This document shows positions 17,526 to 25,894 of a stretch of DNA of 25,894 nucleotides, in pieces. The notes beneath the pieces are model-generated. The model saw only the letters and a program-made list of their open reading frames with translations. It was not told where the DNA came from and searched no databases. The DNA is from Ophiothrix spiculata (taxonomy: Eukaryota > Echinodermata > Ophiuroidea > Amphilepidida > Ophiotrichidae): NCBI GenBank assembly GCA_000969725.1, contig JXSR01S019302.1. One strand, given 5' to 3'. Position numbers and translations under genes: made by a program. Each line of letters begins with the position of its first letter. Positions within the stretch are counted from its first letter, which is position 1.

Positions 17526-17584
17526 TTGTGAATCTTAAAAAAAAAAAAAATCACCAAATTATGACATGTAGTGCAAACTGAAGT

Positions 17585-17815
17585 TTGCTGACTTTACGGC
17601 TGTTAGGAGCTGGAAAGGTGCATTTGTGGTGGATGGTCACAATTCAGCTAAATGTAATAAACCTTAGATATAGATGTAACTGGGTTAGAATCCACTTGGG
17701 GATTGGGGCATCCCTACTTCAGAGGTTAGGCATATGTAAGACCCCAAGGACACTCTTACCAAGGCTTCGAAATCTGCGGTAAAGCGGCCACGCTGTTCCC
17801 AGAAAAAAAAAATTG
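17585..17815. other. Unassigned, slightly GC-richer segment
   Basis: Includes gtggtggatggtcacaa (about 17619-17635), loosely like 25411-25427, so it may extend repeat D. The 65-codon frame (17585-17782) has no motif. Followed by an A-run and the AT microsatellite. Confidence 0.35.
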
Positions 17816-17825
17816 GTAAGCTTAA

Positions 17826-17872
17826 AAAATAATAATGATAATAATATAAAGTCAAATAATAATAATAAAAAT
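17826..17872. repeat. (aat)n-rich microsatellite
   Basis: Imperfect aataataatgataataata followed by caaataataataataaaa. Low-complexity sequence. Confidence 0.8.
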
Positions 17873-17879
17873 CCCGAGG

Positions 17880-20335
17880 ATTTCTGACGACGGATGATTT
17901 TTTCTGGCAATATTAAATGATGAAATGCAAATAAATGAGCCAAATTTTGGGGTGAATGTCAAATTGCTGTTAAAAACAAGCAAGTTTTTAGCGCGATTCT
18001 GGAATTTTTTCATAAAGAAAATTCTCTTCAGCACAATAAAAGTTCCCAGAAAGGTTTATTTTTTTCTATACCCAGACTCTTACACTCTTTTTTCATACTC
18101 ACCATTACTCAATGAACTCCCATATTTTCTGCTGTCACCATAGGACTTCATATTTTGGTAACAAATTTAGGAAATCCAACTGGTCCTATACTTAAAGGAA
18201 CCATTGTTTTCACTCAGTTTGTCACTCAAAATCTTATTTCTTATCTTTCTCAATTCCCAAACTTTTTGTTAAACATATGAACATATCATTTATTTTCTGC
18301 AAATTTCAACTATTTCCTGCATTTCAGTGTTCTTGCTGGAAGATTCAAAATTACCATCTTACAAAATGCCCTCTAATTTTTAAAATTAGAGACTTCTCAC
18401 CCAACCCCTAACATGATTTTTCAAAGAGGAGGGACTTTTTTCTCTAAATAAATAACAAAACCCATGGTGGTAGGGACCCTAAACTATATCTATTTCAAAT
18501 AGGATTGACCCTTACCCCTGGGAATCTACAAATAGCTATGGTTTGTAATATTATGTTCAGTCAATAAAATATAGGTGAATTTGTTTCACTGGAATAAAAT
18601 TGCTGGAATGTTTGAATGACTATAATTATTGTTCTTTTTAAAGACTATATTCATTGTCAATAGCAGGAATTGGAGAATCAAGAAACCTGATTTAAATATT
18701 AGTTTTAAAGGGTCAAAAGACTTTCTTGTCATTTCCTCAGGACTGCTTTAAGTTATTAAACAGTATTGATCATCTGCTCATTTGTACAGGATTTTTCCAA
18801 GGGAAAAGGAAGTAGCTTCCTCTTTAGGCCAAAAATAAAAAATTGTTGTGTTGCCCCTCCCAAGAAAAAAAATTGGACACCCGGCAGGCCGGCATTTTTT
18901 TTATTTCCATATACTGCATTTGAATAGGCACCAGCACCAGGCTGTTTTCCTTGTGGTTCTTTGGTTCTTGCTTGAAGTCATGTCGCCAAAATAAAATAAA
19001 ACAAATAAAATGTTGTCGAAAAACTCCATAAAAATTATGACATTACTCTAGCTAGTCTTTCATTCAGACAAGAATCTATTTAATCTAGCGATGCTTATCA
19101 TATGCGTGCGTTGACCAATAGGATTTTGAATTCTATAAGAACATCAAAACAAAAATTTCTGAGATTGAATTTGTTTAAGAACTATGTTTACAAATACACA
19201 ACACCTATAAGAAGTTCTGTAAGATGAGCCGATTTTGTTGGACTGACTTTGTTTGTGGATATGAACAGTGATATGATGATCTACCATTCAGGTCCATGTT
19301 AATGAAAGTACTAATATCACAGAAAATTGTTGTAAAAATATAAAGGGAGCTTGTTGTTTGGATTTCTGCTGTACCATAAGTTTTACATGTGTTTTATCAA
19401 CCGAAAATGCATTTGAAACATTTCATAACCAGACAAAATCATAAAAAGTATAATTAAAAAAAAAAAGAGCCCAGATTTTCAACATTTTGACCTTGCCAGC
19501 TGAGGGCAAAACAAATATTTTTTATTTTAAGCCTTATCTGCAATACACATACTGCATTTTTTTACTTTGTTAGGCAGATTTGAGTGATATGCATTGACAT
19601 ATTCCCTCCCTGCTCTTGCCACTCCTCCCCTTGTTTTCAAAAAAATAAAATGGCAGCCATGGTTTAGAAAATATAGAAAAACATGTAACTTGGGGTTTAT
19701 CATACAAAATGATAGAATGTTGATTTGTGCTTGCGATGCAAATAGTGCAATTCACAGTTGTCTTGGAAAATCAAAGAAAATCAAGTTGAGAGTTGAAAAG
19801 CTAAACTGCAAATTGTTACATTTAGTGGAAATCAAAGATATTCAATTCAGTACATGAATTTGAATTACTAAGTCTCTAAAGCTTAAAAGATTTGCAGTAA
19901 GCTATGTAGTATCTAATCAATTCAAATCCCACAACACTGAAGGATTTGAGATGTCTAGTTTCTTGTATATTTGATCTCATTGTATACTAACCCTAAGGGT
20001 TGGTTCAGAGCTTTCTTTGTTTTGAATATTCTATGCCAATTTTGTGGTCATTTGCTGAAGTCCGTTTAATCTTAGCCCCATTATTTTTCATCATCAAATC
20101 TGTCTGTTCTAATCCCAAATGGCACTAGTGTATAAGGGGAAATAATTTAAACACAGATGGTTGTGGCATCGAATATTCGGTGTGCCAAAAACTCTGTACC
20201 AACCTTAACATCTAAACTTACACACTCCACACATTGACACTTTGAGATGGTCATATATAGATAATTCTTATGCATCATCTTTTGCCATTTATATTTAGAT
20301 CTCTTCTTCCAATATCATTTGAAGTTTTATTACAT
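17880..20335. other. Long stretch with no gene or intact element seen
   Basis: AT-rich throughout. Small structures only: a perfect 10-bp-arm palindrome, ctctaatttt-t-aaaattagag, at 18371-18391; A-runs near 18867 and 19457; and a short GC-rich cacccggcaggccggc at 18880-18895 that may be a repeat fragment. Open frames such as 19594-19857 (plus) have no recognisable motif. Confidence 0.45.
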
Positions 20336-20377
20336 CTCTTCCAATAAAGTGCATATAAAACTGCTTTATTGGAAGAG
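20336..20377. repeat. Perfect 14-bp hairpin
   Basis: ctcttccaataaag (20336-20349), loop tgcatataaaactg, then the exact complement ctttattggaagag (20364-20377). Flanking ttac and gtaa can extend the stem past a 2-nt bulge. Too short for a typical animal pre-miRNA; the function is unknown. Confidence 0.7.
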
Positions 20378-20533
20378 GTAATTTTTCATGTGGGAATATT
20401 TTTGTGAATTAAATGAGTTGAGATTTACATGGTGATGGTTTCTTTCTTCTTGCAATCTTTCTTCTTCTAAGTTATTTGCCAGATTTCAACCAACAATTTC
20501 ATGATTTGCAGGGGGTGATTTCTTTCTTCTTAA

Positions 20534-20808
20534 GGCTGGACCATAGTCGGCCTCCAAACAAATTTTTTCCTACTAAACATTTGGTTGTGACGTCACCAAA
20601 TATTTGCCATCGAACTTAAGTATGAACGGGTAGCAAACATTTGGTCCAATGTATATGGCAATTCAATAATATGTGCAATCTAGCGCGAAATTTGTTTCGT
20701 CTCAACTCGGTGTTGAAGTTATTTTGTTTGGAGTCATTCGACACTTTGACATCACGACCAAATGTTTGGTAGGATATTTTTTTTTGGAGGTCGACTATGG
20801 TTTGGACC
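20534..20808 (+). mobile_element. 275-bp TIR element, family E, copy 2
   Basis: Inverted homologue of 7073-7349 along its whole length, including the caacaccgagttgagacaaa and tgccatatacattgc blocks (here as complements). TIRs: GGCTGGACCATAGTCGGCCT at 20534 against ...aGGTCGACTATGGTTTGGACC ending at 20808. TTAA lies at the left edge (20530-20533); the right edge reads ttgc, so a TTAA duplication is plausible but decayed. The 77-codon frame starting inside (20673-20906) runs out of the element and is not a gene. Confidence 0.85.
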
Positions 20809-21023
20809 TTGCAGTCCTTTCTTCAACGACACAGTTTTATCAGATTTCAATTAAACTGGACATGAATACTGATCTGGCCACGAGTAGTCCATTTTCTATA
20901 TTTTAGCTAATTCTTATCTTCCTTTTTTAATTCCTGCCAATGGGTCAATAATGCATCTTTCTCAGTGCAGATTGCGCACAATCTATGCTGGTAGTTTGAG
21001 AAGTCAAGATGACTAATTACTAT

Positions 21024-21299
21024 GGTCCGTATGCACAAAAGAGGTTTAAGAGTTAGACCAGGTTTAAAGTTAGACCTGGTTTATGTCAAATTTTGTATCA
21101 CAGCTTAATATGTTTTCTTCAACCAATATTGTTATATTTTGTGTTGTCTGTAAAGGTTTTGGTTGAATCTTCCATATTTAAAAACTGTTGCATTTCAAAA
21201 ATGCTTCAAAGGGTTCTTTTATGGCAGTAGTAATTTTGACTTAAACCCGGTCTGACTTTAAACCTGGTCTAACTCTTAAACCTCTTGTGCATACGAACC
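21024..21299. mobile_element. 276-bp MITE with ~68-bp TIRs
   Basis: 21024-21094 pairs with 21232-21299. The left end is ggtccgtatgcacaaaagag; the right end, complemented, is ggttcgtatgcacaagaggt. Pairing continues through ttaagagttagaccaggttt with few mismatches. TAT flanks both ends (21021-21023, 21300-21302), so the duplication is 3 bp or TA. The TIRs hold an internal accaggttt/aaacctggt repetition, probable transposase-binding sites. Non-autonomous; superfamily Tc1/mariner- or Harbinger-like, unresolved. Confidence 0.88.
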
Positions 21300-21640
21300 T
21301 ATGTGTTTGTATTTAACTTTCTATAGAAATAATACTAGAACCTGGGTATTAGAATACCTTTTATGTATTACCAGCCAAGTTTCTGGTGCATTTATTTGCA
21401 AATAAGCATTGAGTGACAAGTAAGGCACTGATGTAAATACATGTGTACTCTATTTACACCATTTGTGTTGACATAATTAGTTAGAAACTAAATCAGTTTG
21501 GAAGGATTGTTACGTTACTTACTTTTTAAAACTCAACTTTTCATGGCTCACACAAATTTCTTTTTTTTTTTTAAGCACTGATGCCTGGTGCCTTTTGGTT
21601 CCCTAGTTTTGGTATAGATTAACTTACTCGTAAGGACTTA
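21300..21640. other. No gene seen
   Basis: AT-rich with a T-run near 21560-21572. No repeats recognised before the hAT relic. Confidence 0.5.
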
Positions 21641-21675
21641 GGCCGTACCACTTTTATTTTCCTCCTGAGGCCCTT
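21641..21675. mobile_element. Relic right end of the hAT MITE family
   Basis: ggccgtaccacttttatttt followed by cctcctgaggcccttgg aligns with the right end of the hAT MITE (15420-15456), with about five substitutions in 37 bp. Its terminal cccttg is a decayed cccctg. No left end could be located. Confidence 0.7.
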
Positions 21676-22110
21676 GGTGAAACCAACAAATACGTAAGAG
21701 GGCCTTGCTCAGTAAAATCTTGAAGCCTGCATGACGTCACTAAAAACAATAAAAAATGTTGCATAAAAAACTTTGCAATTTATGTTATCAATATCATGGA
21801 AGACAAAGTTAAGGGATATGTGGAATCAATAAGCCGGCAATAGCAGGGCACTCTTCCCTTGACAATCTTGTTGGGTGAAAGGCCTTGGAAGGTAGTGTAA
21901 ATCCCATTTTGAAGAAAACTATTTCTCACTACCTGGCATCTTTCTCACTGGCAAAAAAGTCATTTAGAGTTTTTTCACAGTGTAAAAAACCTCCATTGGT
22001 TTTTTCCTTGATGATAATAGTTCAGTCTACTCAAAGTTATTCTTCATTTTGGATGGGGATTTTCCCAATTCAGAAAAATGATAAGAGTATTAATGATGCA
22101 ATTAATTGTG

Positions 22111-22129
22111 TATCTTTATCTAGCAAAAT
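22111..22129 (+). repeat. 19-bp direct repeat at the candidate acceptor, copy 1
   Basis: tatctttatctagcaaaat, repeated exactly at 22436-22454. It spans the proposed splice acceptor. Confidence 0.85.
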
Positions 22130-22236
22130 ATGTACATCAACTGAACAATGTTGGATGTTTTTGTGTGGGCTTGGTGTGGGCATGGCGCTGGCTGCTTTGA
22201 AAGCTCTGAAGTATTTTGCTTGGCCATTTAGTGTAG
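22124..22236 (+). CDS. Candidate internal exon encoding a membrane helix
   Basis: The upstream tatctttatctag|C is acceptor-like (pyrimidine-biased, ending TAG), and GTGTAG|GTAAAG at 22236/22237 is a good donor. The 113-nt interval is open and shifts to GC-richer codons. It encodes a K-I-C-T-S-T-E-Q-C start, about 20 hydrophobic residues with G-L-G-V-G, then K-Y-F-A-W-P-F. Entering phase 2 completes the serine codon AGC if joined to the exon ending at 12753; it leaves in phase 1. The protein would have a short cytosolic N-terminus and a signal-anchor helix. No downstream exon could be identified in the remaining 3.6 kb. Confidence 0.35.
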
Positions 22237-22435
22237 GTAAAGATATCTCTGTATGTATCAAATTTACACACTTTATCATAATTGAGTATGTAATTGCTCA
22301 TCCCAAAAGCTCATTTCTCTTTCTCTTTCTAATCCTATTAATTGCTAGTTAGTGTTTTTTAAGAATGAATAATTTGTTCCTTCAAATGTTATTTTTCATG
22401 ACAAATTTCATTTTCACAAATTTGTTAGGCAGCAG

Positions 22436-22454
22436 TATCTTTATCTAGCAAAAT
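22436..22454 (+). repeat. 19-bp direct repeat, copy 2
   Basis: Exact copy of 22111-22129, about 325 bp downstream. No TIRs sit just inside the two copies. Confidence 0.85.
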
Positions 22455-23527
22455 CAAAACTAAGTATGTATTATGCAAAAAAAATGCATGTTTATAAAGG
22501 AAAAACATGTATATAAGCTGAACTATTTGAAGGCACTTTTTTCAGTACATTTAATCAAAAAATTACAGGACCTCAATAGAATGCAGAATTTTAAAATACA
22601 ATCTGGCTGTTCATTGCATCAACTGTCGTTGAAGCAAGCCAAGTCATATTTTTTCCCAAAAAATTCTCAAAATTTATGAGAAAAACCTCACAAAAATTTT
22701 GATTGTTGTGAAAAATGACCCACAATTGACATGATTGAACCTTTTCTAACCATTTTGTAACACATTTATATTTTCAATCATAGTACTAAATGCTGTACCA
22801 TCTACTTACTATCCATTGCTAACCTGTTTTTATATGTTAATGGGTCAACAATTGTCGAAAGAGATGTAGAAATATATTGGCAAAAATGGACATCAAACTG
22901 GACATTGTTGATATTTTTCTTCAAAAAATAATAGAATAATGAGATGGAGCGTACATTTTTCTATTTGTCACCAATGCATTTGGTATTGAAAGTTAAGTGA
23001 TTTTCATGCTGAAGTATTTCCATTTATGGTTATGTGTTTGTTCAATTTTTTGGGAAAAAGAACTGCATTTTGCACAAGCTTTTTAAGTAGATACATTAAA
23101 AAAGTTATTTTTATAAGCCTCTGAATCTATGAAAATAACAGCGAGCAAAAATATATTTTCTACAATGAACCAGCACTCTACCGATTTGAAGGTGTCCATA
23201 TTTGCATTTGTGCTGAGTGAACAATGTCTAACGAAGCAAATGTCATTGCTGATTTGAAGAGGACCTCAAGGAAATTTAAATTTAGAAAAATCATTGTCAT
23301 TAGCATTTGGATTTTGCTTGAGATAGCGCGTATACACGATGATGTCGGAAGTTGTTGGATTTAACTTGGTAATCTCGGGCATAAGCGTATGAACTAGTAG
23401 CCTGAATTTGAGATGATCTTTTAACATTTAGATGCTGATGTCTGTAACAACCTAGATACAATTTAAAATTCAGTCGAGATTCAACAAAGAGTGTATAAGC
23501 CTCTGCTGATTTTATCAAATATTTTGC
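22455..23527. other. No gene seen
   Basis: AT-rich. The frames at 22473-22679 (plus) and 23300-23518 (minus) are short and unrecognised. A less AT-skewed patch near 23325-23400 (gatagcgcgtatacacgatg) carries no repeat or exon signal I can defend. Confidence 0.45.
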
Positions 23528-23941
23528 GATAATTGGAGATTTCTCAGGCGGATTGTGGATTTTTTAAAAAAATTTGAGTTTGGCTCTGATGATTTTGTTT
23601 TGTGAGGAGAGCAACACATACTATTTAGACAAACAGATTTTTTAAAGGAAGATCAAGGTTCAGACAGAAAATTAAAACATTTACAAAATTGTTGGAGTTA
23701 AACAGATGATGAAATAGCAGTTGATAATTGAAGAATTCTCATTTAGATTGTGGATGTTTTATATATTTTTTTGAGTTCAGTTTGTGATGCCAGTTTCTGA
23801 TGATTTCGTTTTGTGAGGATATTAACACACACTATTTCAGCCAAAAAGATTTTTAAAGGAAGATCAAGGTTCAGACAGAGGATTAACACATTTACTGGTA
23901 CCAAATTTTTGGATTTAAAAACAGATGATGATACAGCAGTT
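23528..23941 (+). repeat. Diverged tandem duplication (195 + 219 bp)
   Basis: Unit 1 (23528-23722) and unit 2 (23723-23941) both start gataattg.ag and end gatgat.a.a.agcagtt. The best conserved part is aaaggaagatcaaggttcag (near 23645 and 23856), along with ttttgtgagga and gattgtggat. Unit 2 has about 24 extra bases. No coding frame is preserved across both units. Confidence 0.8.
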
Positions 23942-25129
23942 AAATCATCAATTGGTGTTAAAGCTTACATCTTGAAGCAACCACCAACATGTAGAAAGCA
24001 AGAATGCAACCTCTAATGGGAAACTACTAGGAAATACTATTATTTTGTTTGAGATTTACGCTGTTGATCAGAGGAGGATGTAGATAATTTTTGCTTGATA
24101 CCCATAGCATCTTGTAGTGAAGATTGATGAAGAAAAGGCTTATTTTACCATCGCATTTTACCAAATATGCATCATATATGAAGGAGATTTTGGAGAGTGT
24201 TGTCTTTGATACCATACAAAAATTGATTAAGCTTATGGAGTTAAATTTATCGGCTTGATCTTGACCACTTAAAATGGAAATTGTTCTTCAACCATAATTG
24301 CAAACAAGTGCTCTTTTGCATGAACAGTGGAGTTTTATCAAATTAGGAAAGAAAGATATGTGTTTTCTTTGAAATCATAGCATTTTAATAAAGATTGATC
24401 ATATACAGGAAAGTTTCCTTTAACACAAAATTCTGGAAATATGCTCATGATCTTGTCTAATCAAAGATTGGAAAGTGATGCTTTCTTCAGCGTAAAATGC
24501 CAACAAGTAGACTTTTGCTCAGGTTAGACAAGATTTTCCTAGAGTTGCATTTGAAAAAATAAATATTATTTTGGTGATGAGATGATTCTACCAACCTGAT
24601 AAAATCATAATGGTTAATTTCTACTAAAACAAGTAACATCCACTCACAGCCCTGAGTATAGCAATTTTTTATGACTACTGATGTTGGAATACAGTATGGA
24701 TGGTAGTGCATTTACACTCTATATGCGGTAAGTAAGCGATTAAGTGGGTGTGGCCATGTTAATTTGATGATTCACGGAAATGAAATTGGATTTTAAGAAT
24801 ACATCATGTATGTAGAAGGGTATTGTTTATGTGCTAGGAATATGAATGTTAATTTCTTTGTAGATACCATTACACCTGTAGTTGAAATGTTTAATTATTT
24901 CTTCTCTTAGGAAAGCTTAGAGAATATAACATTAAGACATTGGCAATTTGATGGAAAGTTGAAACTATGGATCACAACACATAAAATTGACAACGTACCC
25001 AAGAGTTTTCAGACGAGATCTTTTATGGCTGCCCAGCCCGTATGAGCCGTAAATGCCAGAAGCTTCATTTTGAGCTCCGTCGTAATTTGCCGAAATTGAT
25101 TTTTTTGACAGATTTACAACCCTTGTGCT
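23942..25129. other. No gene seen
   Basis: AT-rich with scattered short frames on both strands (24027-24215 and 24487-24711 minus), none recognisable. 24990-25129 may be the outer part of repeat D, but only one copy is seen. Confidence 0.45.
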
Positions 25130-25405
25130 TACTACAAAATACCAGCAAAGTTTCATTTCAAGAAAATGATAGGAAATGTGAAATAAATCTGCATATTTTT
25201 AAGACAATCAAACAGAAAATATAGGGCTTACTGATCTTTGAATGCGTTAATCTCAGTTATACATTGTATGCCCTGACAACCTTTGACGGACCTTAACTTG
25301 ACCGGAAATCGTGTGAAGTTCATTAAGGTGTCATTTTAATCCTTAAAACATGGTTTTTGCAAATATTTAAAGAAATTGAAAATGACAAGAGGGAGCATTT
25401 ACGTC
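25130..25405 (+). repeat. Dispersed repeat D, simple copy
   Basis: Counterpart of 17157-17525: 25130-25340 matches it inverted, 25318-25405 matches it directly. The best conserved blocks are tttgaatgcgttaatctcag (25239-25258), ctttgacggaccttaacttg and gttcattaaggtgtcatttt. Identity by eye is about 65-80%. Confidence 0.65.
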
Positions 25406-25894
25406 TTGTTTGTGATGGACGGTCACATTTGTCTTTAATCAGCGAGTTGAAACAGCCTTTAGGTACCTGCCCTAAGAACAGACTGGTAGACTCAGCCTGG
25501 TCGATCCATATTTCAACTTTACATCATTTGTACCAATGCAGGTGAACACTGGCAATTTGATACAGGTTAATGGGACACTAGTCACCAACTGGTCAAAAAA
25601 ATTGTTTCACACCAGCAATTGTGTCAAAATGCGTCTGTTTTGTTTTAACAGAACATATCATTTAATGTTAAGTCCAGAGACCTACAAAAGTATACATTTT
25701 TGGAAAGCTTATAGATCAGGGATTTATATGGTTCTATTTTCAAACCAAATTATACAGGGTGTGTTAGAATATATAGGGTGGAACATTAAAAACATTTATT
25801 TGTCATGTATAGCTATGTATAGTACTATGTACATAAATTCTCTACAAATACCAAGCTAAAACTACTGTAATTACTCAAAATAACCTTGATAATC
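25406..25894 (+). other. No confident gene; 107-codon open frame to the window's end region
   Basis: A frame at 25536-25859 encodes 107 residues with no family resemblance that I can name. Frames this long are expected by chance in a window of this size, and it is not bounded by good splice signals, though cag|gtgaac sits at 25541. I do not call it a gene. Confidence 0.3.

Larger units (their letters stand above)
21885..22352 (+). other. Longest open frame in the window (155 codons), function unknown
   Basis: A stop-free run from ATG 21885 to a stop at 22350-22352, longer than the frames around it and unusual in such AT-rich DNA. The first half is nondescript. Residues about 88-120 are GC-richer and contain Q-C-W-M-F-L-C-G-L-G-V-G-M-A-L-A-A-L-K-A, a likely membrane helix; the C-terminus is a second hydrophobic run (F-L-F-L-F-L-I-L-L). 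I do not recognise any family. I think the middle (22124-22236) is more likely an exon than the whole frame a gene. Confidence 0.3.

Noticed and set aside
20336-20377. MicroRNA precursor
   Set aside because: The stem of 14-18 bp is shorter than the animal pre-miRNA norm of more than 20 bp plus lower stem.
25536-25859. 107-codon open frame near the window end
   Set aside because: No family resemblance, and chance expectation for this length over 26 kb in six frames is not small.

Overview
This is an AT-rich (by eye about two-thirds A+T), gene-poor eukaryotic window. Nothing looks prokaryotic: there are no operons, Shine-Dalgarno sites or long ORFs. The content is almost entirely short non-autonomous transposable elements and their relics. 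There are about ten foldback or terminal-inverted-repeat (TIR) elements, two tRNA-headed SINEs plus a tRNA-like relic, LINE 3' pieces, an interstitial TTAGGG-type block and unclassified dispersed repeats present two to four times. This mix, with many MITEs, SINE bodies of the 'tgtccttg..caaa' type, GGCCCGTAGCCAGG and CAGGGGCG termini and TTAGGG telomere repeats, suggests a marine invertebrate, perhaps a deuterostome such as an echinoderm or hemichordate. That assignment is an inference, not a proof.

Layout. 1-3000 holds a nested repeat complex: a perfect hairpin (424-456), a direct repeat A/B/C present twice about 1.1-1.7 kb apart, two foldback units inserted in copy 1, and a 324-bp TIR element (2480-2803) in copy 2 whose empty site is preserved in copy 1. 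3250-3720 and 7396-7887 are two copies of one TIR family. 4400-6660 holds a SINE, a 910-bp TTAA-flanked element, a 438-bp TA-flanked element and a second SINE. 7073-7349 and 20534-20808 are two inverted copies of another roughly 276-bp TIR family. 8035-8478 has a cluster of a 13-nt motif. 8866-9418 is a 5'-truncated, frameshifted LINE tail that interrupts a repeat-B relic. 10880-11174 is a TIR element with a 12-bp flanking duplication. 15195-15455 is a clean hAT MITE with an 8-bp duplication, next to the telomere-like block (15489-15593). 16604-16765 is a degenerate minisatellite. 17157-17525 and 25130-25405 share another repeat. 21024-21299 is a long-TIR MITE. 23528-23941 is a tandem duplication.

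Genes. The only host coding evidence I can defend is weak to moderate. A short exon at 12671-12753 has a good start context and a consensus splice donor. An open segment at 22124-22236 has acceptor-like and donor-like edges, a hydrophobic helix and a compatible reading phase. They could belong to one plus-strand gene for a small membrane-anchored protein with an intron of about 9.4 kb carrying the MITEs between them. That link is inference. I do not recognise the protein, and other ORFs look like chance or repeat-derived reading frames.
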